Source: Vibrio sp. VB16
Lineage (GTDB): Bacteria; Pseudomonadota; Gammaproteobacteria; Enterobacterales; Vibrionaceae
Assembly (NCBI RefSeq): GCF_015594925.2
Contig: NZ_CP087590.1
Span: 682,001-746,000, forward strand
Reading direction: 5' to 3'
DNA length: 64,000 bases
Numbering within the stretch: position 1 is the stretch's first letter; each line of letters opens with the position of its first letter. The notes under the pieces were generated by a model. It ran no database searches. It was given only the letters and a program-made list of their open reading frames with translations, and had not been told where the DNA came from. Below are positions 34,123 through 43,106 of the stretch, piece by piece. Made by a program: the position numbers and the translations under genes.

Positions 34123-34551
34123 ATGCCACAAGTTAGACGCTCAGCACTAGTCTCTTTTAGTGCAAAGCAGATGTACGATCTCGTCAATGACGTAGACAGG
34201 TACCCAGAGTTTTTGCCCGGTTGCTCAGGCTCAAAAATACTTGAGAAGAGTGACGACGCAATGAAAGCATCGGTCGATGTATCGAAAGCCGGTATTAGTA
34301 AAACCTTTACTACTATTAACCGTTTAACCAAGGATACCGTCATTATGATGGAACTGGTCGATGGGCCATTTAAATCTTTAAAAGGTGGTTGGTATTTTAC
34401 CATGCTAGATGAGTGCGCTTGTAAAGTAGAGCTTAAGCTGGATTTTGAGTTTTCTAGTCGTCTTATTGAAATCGCATTTGGTAAAATATTTAATGATTTA
34501 ACGAATAATATGGTCAACTCTTTTACTCAAAGAGCCAAACAGGTTTATTAG
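34123..34551 (+). CDS. ratA: RatA / COQ10-type START protein
   Basis: The 142-residue START-fold protein has the PQVRRSALVSFSAKQMYDLVNDVDRYPEFLPGC signature (in parts) of the RatA/Coq10 family. E. coli RatA was reported to block 70S assembly; Coq10 homologues bind ubiquinone, which may be the more basic role. The next gene starts 26 bp after its stop, so the two are co-transcribed. Confidence 0.9.
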   Translation: MPQVRRSALVSFSAKQMYDLVNDVDRYPEFLPGCSGSKILEKSDDAMKASVDVSKAGISKTFTTINRLTKDTVIMMELVDGPFKSLKGGWYFTMLDECACKVELKLDFEFSSRLIEIAFGKIFNDLTNNMVNSFTQRAKQVY

Positions 34552-34577
34552 TCGACCTAAAAAAGGAGATATCCCGA

Positions 34578-34916
34578 GTGATTCATGTAGAAGTGGTGTA
34601 TGCCCTACCAGACGAACAGCGTGTGTTTACTCAACTAGTGAGTAAAGAGCTAACGGTAGAAGAGATAATAAATCATTCTGGAATATTGGAGCTGTATCCC
34701 GAGATCGATCTTAAGAAGAATAAAGTGGGCGTATATAGTCGCAATGTAAAACTGGATGCCACCGTTCGAGATAAGGACCGAATAGAGATCTACCGACCAT
34801 TATTGGCCGACCCTAAAGAGATTCGGCGTAAAAGGGCTGAACAGGCAAAAGCGAAAGGTAATGCGGATACTGTGACCGGTGGTAAGCCAAATGAGTCTCG
34901 AAAAAAAGCAGTGTAA
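34578..34916 (+). CDS. ratB: RatB / RnfH family ubiquitin-fold protein
   Basis: The 112-residue protein is a small beta-grasp (UPF0125/RnfH) protein: HVEVVYALPDEQRVFTQLV, GIYS-like VGVYSRNVKLDA, DRIEIYRPLLADPKEIRRKRAE. It is regularly encoded beside ratA; the exact role is unknown. The GTG start at 34578 follows AAAAGGAGAT, an excellent ribosome site. Confidence 0.9.
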   Translation: MIHVEVVYALPDEQRVFTQLVSKELTVEEIINHSGILELYPEIDLKKNKVGVYSRNVKLDATVRDKDRIEIYRPLLADPKEIRRKRAEQAKAKGNADTVTGGKPNESRKKAV

Positions 34917-35030
34917 GCAAATCCTTCTAACCGCTATTTTACGATAGATGTGAAGATATAAATAAAAACCACTTGCGCGTAGTGCTGTTCGGTTAAGGTT
35001 ATTTATAGTTGTTGCCCTAACGAAAGCTGG

Positions 35031-35202
35031 CGTCATCTCCACGAGACCAACGTCATTTCCACGAGACCAACGTCATCTCCACGAAAATCAACGTCATCCC
35101 CATGAAAATGGGGATCTAAAATCACCCAGATTCCCGTTTTCACGGGAATGACGAAGTATTTAGCACTAACCGAACAACATTACGTTTGCACGGGAATGAC
35201 GA
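35031..35202. repeat. REPIN-like repeat with tandem half-unit array
   Basis: Three 20-21 bp units beginning CGTCAT(C/T)TCCACGA (35031, 35051, 35071) lead into a REPIN-like inverted pair (35092-35153). In the pair, CGTCATCCCCATGAAAATGG faces CCCGTTTTCACGGGAATGAC. A partial extra arm follows at 35184-35202. The 35092-35183 part recurs at 51862-51953. Confidence 0.8.
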
Positions 35203-35272
35203 GAGGTTAGAGTAATGACCAAACGGTATTACACTTGCGCGGGGATTATTTTTTATATGAGTAGCCGATTGT

Positions 35273-35632
35273 CTAGTTCAAGCCTTCGAAAAACTTTTCA
35301 CCAGTAGGGAAGTCTCCTTCAACGCCAAGCAAAGTTCCAGTGTCACTAAAGTTAACAAAAAGGTTTTTCTGAATAGGATCACTATGGCCTTTTTGATGGT
35401 GATAAATGTAATACCACGTATTTGGGTATCCATTTTCTACCAGCATAGGTGAGCCCATCACATAACGAACTTGTTCTTTCGTCATGCCAAACTTTAATTG
35501 ATCGACTGCTTGTTGCTCAATGTAGTTACCTTGATTGATATCTATCCGGTAAACCAATTTTTCTGCCAGAGAACAGCCTGTAAGCATTGTTAAGGCTAGA
35601 GGAACGGCAACTAACCATTTCTTAAATCGCAT
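35273..35632 (-). CDS. bamE: Outer membrane assembly lipoprotein BamE
   Basis: The 119-residue lipoprotein is a subunit of the BAM complex, which folds beta-barrels into the outer membrane. Signal peptide MRFKKWLVAVPLALTMLTGC ends in a lipobox with Cys20. The SmpA/OmlA domain follows (LVYRIDINQGNY, GMTKEQVRYVMGSPM, WYYIYHH). An upstream in-frame ATG at 35689 would add 19 residues before the signal and is rejected. Confidence 0.95.
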   Translation of the reverse strand: MRFKKWLVAVPLALTMLTGCSLAEKLVYRIDINQGNYIEQQAVDQLKFGMTKEQVRYVMGSPMLVENGYPNTWYYIYHHQKGHSDPIQKNLFVNFSDTGTLLGVEGDFPTGEKFFEGLN

Positions 35633-35804
35633 AGTGGGAAATTCTTTATTAATAAATATATTCGCTAAAACTCGCCAGATGATAAACAAGGTTGGCCGAG
35701 AAGTAAAAGAGGTATTACCTCAAGTTGAATATAAGACCGCGAAATTTGCGATTGGTTGCAAAAAAAGTGGTCGCAACGAAACAGACAAATGATCACATTG
35801 CATA

Positions 35805-37466
35805 TTAAGCCGCTAATAGTTCTTTTGCATTTGCAATGGTGGATTCTGTAATCTGGCTGCCACCAAGCAAGCGCGCTAATTCAGAGACGCGTTGTTCTTC
35901 GTTGAGTGAATTCATCTGCGTCTCCGTTTTGCCTGCTTTGGTCTGTTTGGCTACAAACAGCTGTTGATGACCACAACCGGCGACCTGCGGTAGATGCGTA
36001 ACACAAAGGACTTGGGTCGACTCACCTAATGTACGCAGCATCTTGCCTACTACCGCTGCTGTTGGTCCGCTTATACCGACATCCACTTCATCAAATATCA
36101 GGCTTGGTGTATCCACTTTTTGAGCCGTGATAACCTGAATCGCCAATGAAATGCGGGATAACTCACCACCAGAGGCCACTTTAGCAATAGGTTGCAATGG
36201 TTGACCTGGGTTGGTAGAAACCAAGAATGTCACGTAGTCGATGCCAAGTGGCGTGGTGCGGCTATGATCTTGCTCTATGTTGATATTGAATTTGGCTTTT
36301 TCCATACTGAGTTCATGCATGCTATGGCTAATGAGCTTGTTGAGTTCTTTTGCATAACGGCTTCTAGACTTGCTCAGCTTTTCTGCACTAGTAATGAACC
36401 TTTGGTGCATAGCCTCTACTTCTTTTGCTACGGCTTCTAGTTTTTCATCCGAGCAGTCAAGATCGTCTATCTGTTTAAGCAGGTCTTGATGGTGGGCATA
36501 TAAGTCATCGGCCAACACGTGGTGCTTACGAGAAATAGACATCACTTTTGAAAAGCGCTCTTCAACATAGACCATTCTTTCGGGGTTGATGTCGACGGTT
36601 TCTAGGTAGTGGCGTAGTTCGCTGCTGGCTTCCTCAACCTGAATAATGGCCTCGTTCAGCATGGAAGGCAGCGCGCTCAATGAGCTATCTAGATCCGCCA
36701 GATTGATGAGAACTTGGTTTGTTGATTGGAGAAGTTGTAACGCATTTACCTCTTCACCCTCGTATAACGTATGGATCGCCGATTGGCAATTAGAGGCGAG
36801 CTCGCCGCTGTTGGATAGACGTTTGTGTTCTTGTTCGAGTTCTACAAACTCATTTTCGCCAAGAGAGAGCTCATTCAACTCTTTGATTTGGTATTCCAAA
36901 AGCAGTTTCTGCGCTTGGTTTTCTTGGCTGTTCTGTGTTAGTTCATCTAATTGATTTTTAACCAGACGCCACGCCTGATAATGGCTACGAGACTTATTGA
37001 TTAATTCTGAATGCCCGGCATATTGATCCAACATAGACAGTTGATAATCGCTCTTCATCAATTGATGATGCGCATGCTGGCCATGGATGTTGATCAGGTT
37101 TTGTCCAAGAGATTTTAACTGAGAAAGGGGGACAGGGCTGCCGTTAATAAAGGCCCTTGATCGACCGTCTTTAGTGATAATACGACGAAGTATGCACTCA
37201 CTTCCGTCAAGCAATTCATTGTCTTCTAACCAGCGCGTTGCGTGAAGGTTATTGTCGAGTTGAAAGGATGCGCACACCTCGGTTTTTTCTTCACCTTGAC
37301 GTACCATCCCGGTTTCTGCTCGGTCACCAAGGCATAAGCCGAGAGCATCAATCGCGATGGATTTACCTGCGCCTGTTTCACCAGTAATGGTTGTCATTCC
37401 AGTAGAAAGCTCTAGCTGAAGAGACTTAACGATCGCAAAATTATTAACACTTAAATGAGCCAGCAT
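35805..37466 (-). CDS. recN: DNA repair protein RecN
   Basis: The 553-residue SMC-like ATPase acts in double-strand break repair and is the length of E. coli RecN. Walker A is ITGETGAGKSI (about residues 29-39), the signature and Walker B lie at ASGGELSRISLA and PSLIFDEVDVGISG (about 425-475), and a long coiled coil lies between. A start 26 codons upstream is possible on paper, but it would run through the LexA boxes, so MLAHLSVNNFAIV at 37466 is chosen. Expression should be SOS-controlled. Confidence 0.96.
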   Translation of the reverse strand: MLAHLSVNNFAIVKSLQLELSTGMTTITGETGAGKSIAIDALGLCLGDRAETGMVRQGEEKTEVCASFQLDNNLHATRWLEDNELLDGSECILRRIITKDGRSRAFINGSPVPLSQLKSLGQNLINIHGQHAHHQLMKSDYQLSMLDQYAGHSELINKSRSHYQAWRLVKNQLDELTQNSQENQAQKLLLEYQIKELNELSLGENEFVELEQEHKRLSNSGELASNCQSAIHTLYEGEEVNALQLLQSTNQVLINLADLDSSLSALPSMLNEAIIQVEEASSELRHYLETVDINPERMVYVEERFSKVMSISRKHHVLADDLYAHHQDLLKQIDDLDCSDEKLEAVAKEVEAMHQRFITSAEKLSKSRSRYAKELNKLISHSMHELSMEKAKFNINIEQDHSRTTPLGIDYVTFLVSTNPGQPLQPIAKVASGGELSRISLAIQVITAQKVDTPSLIFDEVDVGISGPTAAVVGKMLRTLGESTQVLCVTHLPQVAGCGHQQLFVAKQTKAGKTETQMNSLNEEQRVSELARLLGGSQITESTIANAKELLAA

Positions 37467-37476
37467 TTTAGTAACC

Positions 37477-37533
37477 CTGTATGAATGAACAACACTGTAT
37501 AAAGAAACAGTATATACTGTTTCTTTATACAGT
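37477..37533 (-). promoter_or_regulatory. LexA boxes of recN
   Basis: Two consensus CTGT-N8-ACAG boxes lie at 37495-37510 and 37517-37532; together they form a 40-bp perfect palindrome (37494-37533). A third, CTGT-N8-ACAA at 37477-37492, is one base off consensus. Confidence 0.92.
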
Positions 37534-37611
37534 AAAGTTATCAAGGTGACTTTTTTGTGAGCGATTCTGTGTTTTTGAGATCTGAATTGTGTGTTAACTG
37601 TTCGTTAGACC

Positions 37612-38496
37612 TTAGAACAGTTTACTAGACCACCCCAGTTTATTCCGTAGGACGTGGTAATAGCTGTAGTCTTCGGGGTGTATCAGCCGCAACTTATCAG
37701 GGCTTTGAAATATGATCACTTCGTCACCCGGTGACACAGGCAAGGAGACTTGTCCATCACAGCTTATTTCTTGAATGCCTCTGTTGTCTGGAGATACCAT
37801 CAATTTCACCTTGCTATTGCCGTCGACAACCAAGGGGCGGCTAGACAGAGTATGTGGAAACATAGGCACAATAGAGATGGCGTTGAGACTAGGCGAGAGA
37901 ATAGGGCCACCACCAGAAAGGGAATAGGCTGTTGAACCAGTTGGTGTAGAAACAATCAGGCCGTCAGAACGCTGAGAAAAGGCAAAGGTATCATCGATAT
38001 AGACTTCAAATTCTATCATGCGAGCAATCTTACCCGGGTGAAGAACCACTTCATTTAACGCAGTATTATGGCTTTTCAGTTGACCATCTCGATAGACTTC
38101 TGCTTCAAGAAGAAAACGCTCTTCTTCAACGAACTGTCCGTTAAGTACCTTTTGCAACGGTTCTTTAAATTCTTCAGGATCAAGATCGGTCAGAAAACCG
38201 AGATTACCACGGTTGACACCGATGACAGAGATATCAAAACGGGAGAGAAGTCTTGCGGCACCAAGCATATTTCCGTCACCACCTACGGCAATGGCGAGGT
38301 CCGCTTTTGACCCAATATCGACTAAGCTTGTAAAAAAATGGTCTTCGATATCATCAAGAATATCACGAAGACGATCATCAATAACGGCGTTATAACCCTC
38401 AGAGGCAAGCCAATGGAACAAATCTTTATGAGTTTGTACCGCTTTGTGATCTCTTGGTTTTCCAATTATGCCAATGGTTTTAAAAGGCTTTTTCAT
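37612..38496 (-). CDS. nadK: NAD kinase
   Basis: The 294-residue enzyme phosphorylates NAD to NADP with ATP. The family motif AVGGDGNMLGAAR (GGDG) is at about residues 71-76, and NRGNLGFLTD and DGLIVSTPTGSTAYSLSGGGPI follow. Length agrees with gammaproteobacterial NadK. It is divergent from grpE; the 180-bp gap carries the heat-shock promoter of grpE. Confidence 0.96.
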   Translation of the reverse strand: MKKPFKTIGIIGKPRDHKAVQTHKDLFHWLASEGYNAVIDDRLRDILDDIEDHFFTSLVDIGSKADLAIAVGGDGNMLGAARLLSRFDISVIGVNRGNLGFLTDLDPEEFKEPLQKVLNGQFVEEERFLLEAEVYRDGQLKSHNTALNEVVLHPGKIARMIEFEVYIDDTFAFSQRSDGLIVSTPTGSTAYSLSGGGPILSPSLNAISIVPMFPHTLSSRPLVVDGNSKVKLMVSPDNRGIQEISCDGQVSLPVSPGDEVIIFQSPDKLRLIHPEDYSYYHVLRNKLGWSSKLF

Positions 38497-38535
38497 GAAG
38501 ATAATCCAATTAAAGATGAAAGGACGCGTTTAGCG

Positions 38536-38563
38536 CTTGAATCATTAATATCAATCCCCATAA
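38536..38563 (+). promoter_or_regulatory. Sigma-32 promoter of grpE
   Basis: CTTGAA at 38536 and CCCCATAA at 38556 are 14 bp apart and match the heat-shock consensus. It lies 114 bp before grpE. Confidence 0.8.
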
Positions 38564-38676
38564 TAAAGGCAACTAAATCAAATACGCGAGTGTTTTATTT
38601 AAGTTTAGATGTCCGCGTCTCTTAAATTGATAACAAGACTTGCGTTAGAAACTAAATTCCGAAGTTTGGAGAAAGC

Positions 38677-39288
38677 ATGAGTAACAAAGAAAGCAAAATT
38701 GAGCAAGAAGAACTAAACCAAGAAGCAGTAGAGCAAGAACTCGACTCCGATGTGGATGCAGTGGGTACCGATGGCGATATTGATTGGAATGAAACCGATG
38801 CAATTGATGAAGAAGAATCAAAGATTGCACAGTTAGAAGCCGCACTACTTCAAAGTGAAATGCGAGTGAAAGAACAGCAAGAATCCGTTCTACGCGCAAA
38901 AGCAGAAGTAGAGAACATGCGTCGCCGTTCTGAACAGGAAATGGATAAAGCACGTAAATACGCTTTGAATAAGTTTGCTGAAGAACTATTACCGGTTATC
39001 GATAACCTAGAACGTGCTATTCAAGCCGCCGATGTTGAGAATGAAGCGGTGAAACCTTTAGTTGAAGGTGTTGAGCTTACGCATAAGACATTTACTGACA
39101 CTGTGGCTAAGTTTGGTCTTAAAGAGATTAACCCAGAAGGTGAGGCGTTTAACCCTGAATTCCATCAAGCGATGTCGATTCAAGAGAGCGCCGACCATGA
39201 ACCAAACAGCGTTATGTTTGTGATGCAAAAAGGTTACGAGTTAAACGGACGAGTTATTCGTCCTGCAATGGTCATGGTTTCTAAATAA
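38677..39288 (+). CDS. grpE: Nucleotide exchange factor GrpE
   Basis: The 203-residue co-chaperone releases ADP from DnaK. It has an acidic N-terminal arm (about 1-55), a long dimerising helix (about 55-110, LRAKAEVENMRRRSEQEMDKARKYA), and a beta-wing domain ending NGRVIRPAMVMVSK. GGAG precedes the ATG. It is the first gene of the grpE-dnaK-dnaJ cluster with its own promoter and terminator. Confidence 0.97.
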   Translation: MSNKESKIEQEELNQEAVEQELDSDVDAVGTDGDIDWNETDAIDEEESKIAQLEAALLQSEMRVKEQQESVLRAKAEVENMRRRSEQEMDKARKYALNKFAEELLPVIDNLERAIQAADVENEAVKPLVEGVELTHKTFTDTVAKFGLKEINPEGEAFNPEFHQAMSIQESADHEPNSVMFVMQKGYELNGRVIRPAMVMVSK

Positions 39289-39353
39289 CCTACCTTCGGG
39301 ATGCAACTTGTCCTGAATACAGCTTAGATAAGCTGGATAGTAATCAATGGATG

Positions 39354-39384
39354 AACGGGGTGCTTTTGAGCAACCCGTTTTTTT
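39354..39384 (+). terminator. grpE terminator
   Basis: AACGGGGTGCT pairs with AGCAACCCGTT around a TTTG loop, followed by seven T. Confidence 0.85.
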
Positions 39385-39422
39385 GAATAATAGAAAATGG
39401 TGATGTTTTTTTTATTCTATCC

Positions 39423-39516
39423 CTTGAAAAGCGATTCAATGCCCTTATCTAAGGTGCAGACACAAAACAAACATTTGGAGATAGGGGGTTGAATCCTTAT
39501 TCTCCGTCCCCATTTA
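39423..39516 (+). promoter_or_regulatory. Two sigma-32-type promoters of dnaK
   Basis: The downstream promoter is TTGAA at 39489 and CCCCATTTA at 39508, spaced 14 bp, a near-perfect match to E. coli dnaK P1. An upstream one is CTTGAAAA at 39423 with GCCCTTATC at 39441, a weaker match. Confidence 0.78.
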
Positions 39517-39560
39517 ATGGGATATAGAAATTGAATAACTGAATTTTCGGAGAGAGTCTG

Positions 39561-41480
39561 ATGGGTAAGATCATTGGTATTGATTTAGGTACTACTAATT
39601 CATGTGTTGCTGTATTAGATGGCGACGCACCACGCGTAATAGAAAATGCTGAAGGTGAGCGTACAACGGCTTCCGTTATCGCTTATACAGATGGCGAAAC
39701 GTTAGTAGGTCAACCTGCTAAGCGTCAAGCGGTTACTAACCCGCAAAATACAGTATTTGCGATCAAACGTTTGATCGGTCGTCGTTTTGAAGATGAAGAA
39801 GTTCAGCGTGATATCAAAATCATGCCATTTAAGATTGTTAAGGCTGATAACGGTGATGCTTGGGTTGAAGCGCAAGGCCAAAAAATGGCTGCACCGCAAA
39901 TTTCTGCAGAAATTCTGAAGAAAATGAAAAAGACAGCTGAAGATTTCCTCGGCGAAGAAGTTACTGGCGCGGTTATTACTGTTCCTGCTTACTTTAATGA
40001 TGCTCAGCGTCAAGCGACAAAAGACGCAGGCCGTATTGCTGGTCTAGAAGTTAAACGTATCATCAACGAACCAACTGCAGCTGCTCTAGCCTATGGCCTA
40101 GACAAAAAAGGCGGCGACCGCACTATTGCTGTTTATGACCTTGGTGGTGGTACATTTGATATCTCTATCATCGAAATTGATGAAGTTGAAGGCGAGAAAA
40201 CGTTCGAAGTACTGGCAACGAATGGTGATACTCACCTAGGTGGCGAAGACTTTGATAACCGCATGATCAACTACTTAGTAGACGAATTTAAAGCAGACCA
40301 AGGTATCGACCTTAAAAACGATCCACTTGCAATGCAGCGTGTTAAAGAAGCGGCTGAAAAAGCGAAGATCGAACTGTCTTCAACGCAACAAACTGACGTA
40401 AACCTACCTTACGTTACTGCGGATGCGACTGGTCCTAAGCACATGAACATTAAAGTGACTCGTGCGAAACTAGAATCATTAGTAGAAGACCTAGTTCAAC
40501 GTACTCTGGAGCCTCTAAAAGTTGCTCTAGCAGATGCAGACCTTTCTGTTGGTGACATCAACGACGTAATCATCGTTGGTGGCCAGACTCGTATGCCTAT
40601 GGTTCAAGCTAAGGTTGCTGAGTTCTTCGGAAAAGAAGCGCGTCGCGATGTAAACCCTGATGAAGCCGTTGCCATGGGTGCAGCAGTTCAAGGTGGTGTA
40701 CTTGCTGGTGAAGTTAAAGACGTTCTACTTCTAGACGTTACTCCTCTGTCTCTTGGTATTGAGACAATGGGCGGTGTAATGACTAAGCTTGTTGAAAAGA
40801 ACACGACTATCCCAACAAAAGCGAATCAAGTATTCTCAACGGCTGAAGATAACCAAAACGCGGTAACCATTCACGTTCTTCAAGGTGAGCGTAAGCAAGC
40901 GACATACAACAAATCTCTAGGTCAATTTAACCTAGAAGGTATTCAGCCTGCGCCACGTGGTATGCCTCAAGTAGAGGTTACCTTTGACCTTGATGCTGAT
41001 GGTATCCTTCACGTATCTGCGAAAGATAAGTCAACAGGTAAAGAGCAGAAGATTACTATCCAAGCTTCTGGTGGCCTAAGCGACGAAGATATCGAAAAAA
41101 TGGTACAAGAAGCAGAAGCGAACAAAGAAGCCGATAAGAAGTTTGAAGAGCTTGTAACGACTCGTAACCAAGCTGATCAAATGATCCACGGTACTCGTAA
41201 GCAAATCGAAGAAGCAGGCGAAGCACTTCCAGCTGAAGAGAAAGAGAAGATTGAAGCGGCAATTAAAGAGCTAGAAGACGTGAAGAATGGCGACGATAAA
41301 GAAGCTATCGACACGAAAGTTCAAGCCCTAATGACCGCGGCTCAAAAACTGATGGAAATCGCTCAACAGCAAGCACAAGCGCAAGCTGGTGAAGGCGAAG
41401 AAGCAGGCCAACAACAAGCGCAAGATGACGACGTTGTTGACGCCGAGTTTGAAGAAGTTAAAGAAGACGACAAAAAATAA
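39561..41480 (+). CDS. dnaK: Chaperone DnaK (Hsp70)
   Basis: The 639-residue Hsp70 binds unfolded peptides in an ATP-driven cycle with DnaJ and GrpE. IIGIDLGTTNSCVAVLDG starts the ATPase domain (about 1-385), with the conserved Thr in VITVPAYFNDAQRQATKDAG and AVYDLGGGTFDISI following. The substrate domain (about 390-505) and a helical lid ending EEVKEDDKK complete the protein. Codon use is strongly biased, as expected for a highly expressed gene. GGAGAGAG precedes the ATG. Confidence 0.99.
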   Translation: MGKIIGIDLGTTNSCVAVLDGDAPRVIENAEGERTTASVIAYTDGETLVGQPAKRQAVTNPQNTVFAIKRLIGRRFEDEEVQRDIKIMPFKIVKADNGDAWVEAQGQKMAAPQISAEILKKMKKTAEDFLGEEVTGAVITVPAYFNDAQRQATKDAGRIAGLEVKRIINEPTAAALAYGLDKKGGDRTIAVYDLGGGTFDISIIEIDEVEGEKTFEVLATNGDTHLGGEDFDNRMINYLVDEFKADQGIDLKNDPLAMQRVKEAAEKAKIELSSTQQTDVNLPYVTADATGPKHMNIKVTRAKLESLVEDLVQRTLEPLKVALADADLSVGDINDVIIVGGQTRMPMVQAKVAEFFGKEARRDVNPDEAVAMGAAVQGGVLAGEVKDVLLLDVTPLSLGIETMGGVMTKLVEKNTTIPTKANQVFSTAEDNQNAVTIHVLQGERKQATYNKSLGQFNLEGIQPAPRGMPQVEVTFDLDADGILHVSAKDKSTGKEQKITIQASGGLSDEDIEKMVQEAEANKEADKKFEELVTTRNQADQMIHGTRKQIEEAGEALPAEEKEKIEAAIKELEDVKNGDDKEAIDTKVQALMTAAQKLMEIAQQQAQAQAGEGEEAGQQQAQDDDVVDAEFEEVKEDDKK

Positions 41481-41487
41481 TTGAAGT

Positions 41488-41518
41488 GATTTCTTCCCCT
41501 TGTAAGGAGGAAGAAATC
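41488..41518 (+). terminator. Hairpin after dnaK
   Basis: GATTTCTTCC pairs with GGAAGAAATC eight bases after the dnaK stop. There is no long T run, so it may attenuate or stabilise rather than fully end transcription. Confidence 0.55.
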
Positions 41519-41594
41519 AATGGATTATTTGTAGTCTCAATATATGTTGCGGGCGTTGGAGTTTTCTCTTTCGCCCGTAAATTTGTAAATAATG

Positions 41595-41638
41595 AATCTA
41601 ACTAGATAATGGTATATGACCATTTTCTAGTTAGATTT
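41595..41638 (+). other. Long hairpin between dnaK and dnaJ
   Basis: AATCTAACTAGA-N-AATGGT pairs with ACCATT-N-TCTAGTTAGATT with one mismatch, a stem of 19 bp. It lies 27 bp before dnaJ and could process or stabilise the dnaJ message. Confidence 0.6.
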
Positions 41639-41664
41639 GAAGCAAGTAAACGGTATTTGAAAAC

Positions 41665-42801
41665 ATGTCAAAACGTGATCTTTACGAAGTCTTAGGCGTA
41701 AGCCGTGAAGCCTCAGAGCGAGATATTAAAAAGGCGTATAAGCGTCTTGCGATGAAATTCCATCCCGATAGAAATCAGGATGATGACCAGGCTGGCGAAA
41801 AGTTTAAAGAAGTAAAAGAAGCGTATGAAATCTTAACCGATCCCCAGAAAAAAGCAGCCTATGATCAATATGGCCATGCTGCTTTTGAACAAGGTGGTAT
41901 GGGTGGCGGTGGCGGCCAAGGTGGTGATTTCGGCGATATCTTTGGTGATGTGTTTGGTGACATTTTCGGCGGAGGCCGTCGTGGTGGTGGTCAAGCGCGC
42001 GCTCAACGTGGTGCTGATCTTCGCTATAATATGGAACTCTCTTTAGAAGATGCGGTTCGAGGTTGTGAAAAAGAGATTGAAGTTCCTACTCTTGTAGAGT
42101 GTGAAGTTTGTGATGGTTCTGGCGCGAAGAAAGGTTCTAGCGCGCATACATGTGCAACCTGTCATGGTCACGGCCAAGTGCAGATGCGCCAAGGTTTCTT
42201 TGCTGTTCAACAAACGTGCCCAACCTGTAACGGTAAAGGCAAAACAATCAAAGACCCATGTAATTCATGTCATGGTCAAGGCCGTAAGCAGAAAACTAAA
42301 ACACTTAACGTTAAGATCCCGGCTGGTGTGGACACAGGTGATCGCATTCGTCTATCAGGCGAAGGTGAAGCTGGAGAACAAGGTGCGCCAACAGGTGATT
42401 TGTACGTTCAGGTTCATGTACGCGAGCACAACATCTTTGAACGTGAAGGCAACAACCTTTATTGCGAAGTACCAGTGAGTTTTGCTCAAGCCGCACTCGG
42501 TGGTGAAGTTGAAGTACCTACACTCGATGGCCGTGTAAACCTTAAGGTGCCAGAAGAGACACAAACGGATCGCTTATTCCGCATGCGTGGAAAAGGTGTG
42601 AAAGGCGTTCGTGGCGGCGGTATTGGTGACCTTATTGTTAAGCTGGTTATTGAAACGCCAGTGAAACTCAGTTCGCGTCAAAAAGAGCTGTTAAAAGAGT
42701 TCGAAGAGACGTGTGCTGGTGATGCAGCCAATAAGCACAAGCCTAAATCAGAAGGTTTCTTCAACGGTGTTAAGAAGTTTTTTGATGACTTAACCCACTA
42801 G
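41665..42801 (+). CDS. dnaJ: Chaperone DnaJ (Hsp40)
   Basis: The 378-residue co-chaperone delivers substrates to DnaK and stimulates its ATPase. The J domain (1-70) has HPD at residues 33-35 (KFHPDRNQ). A Gly/Phe region follows (75-115), then four CxxCxGxG zinc repeats (about 145-205: CEVCDGSG, CATCHGHG, CPTCNGKG, CNSCHGQG) and two beta-barrel substrate domains. It lies 184 bp after dnaK, with hairpins between. Confidence 0.98.
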   Translation: MSKRDLYEVLGVSREASERDIKKAYKRLAMKFHPDRNQDDDQAGEKFKEVKEAYEILTDPQKKAAYDQYGHAAFEQGGMGGGGGQGGDFGDIFGDVFGDIFGGGRRGGGQARAQRGADLRYNMELSLEDAVRGCEKEIEVPTLVECEVCDGSGAKKGSSAHTCATCHGHGQVQMRQGFFAVQQTCPTCNGKGKTIKDPCNSCHGQGRKQKTKTLNVKIPAGVDTGDRIRLSGEGEAGEQGAPTGDLYVQVHVREHNIFEREGNNLYCEVPVSFAQAALGGEVEVPTLDGRVNLKVPEETQTDRLFRMRGKGVKGVRGGGIGDLIVKLVIETPVKLSSRQKELLKEFEETCAGDAANKHKPKSEGFFNGVKKFFDDLTH

Positions 42802-42870
42802 GTTAATAAATGAGATTAACATTGGTACCGGGTTCAATAGGTACCATCACGTTAAGACTCGCGATAAAAG

Positions 42871-42893
42871 CCACTCATAGCAGTGGTTTTTTT
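42871..42893 (+). terminator. dnaJ terminator
   Basis: CCACT and AGTGG flank CATAGC, followed by seven T, 70 bp after dnaJ. The remaining gap to 43106 shows nothing else. Confidence 0.8.
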
Positions 42894-43106
42894 GTGCCTA
42901 AATTTCGGTAAGAATTTGCGGGTGAAATCTCTACCCCTTAAGATAACAATACAGTGGTTCCAGCTATAGTTCTGACCTCCCTCCAGATTGTGCTTTCTTT
43001 GTTTTAACGTCTCAAATTTAGTTGTTAGCATCACTCCATACACATTGTCATACTAAGTGAAGTCAGTTTGTGAACGACGACTTTTCTCGCTTAGTATTAG
43101 GGGTTA

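Noticed and set aside
35031..35202. Possible CRISPR array
   Set aside because: Units are adjoining 20-21 bp direct repeats without spacers and belong to a REPIN-like element; there are no cas genes in the window.
42852..43043. 63-codon minus-strand frame after dnaJ
   Set aside because: It runs through the dnaJ terminator and lacks protein-like features.
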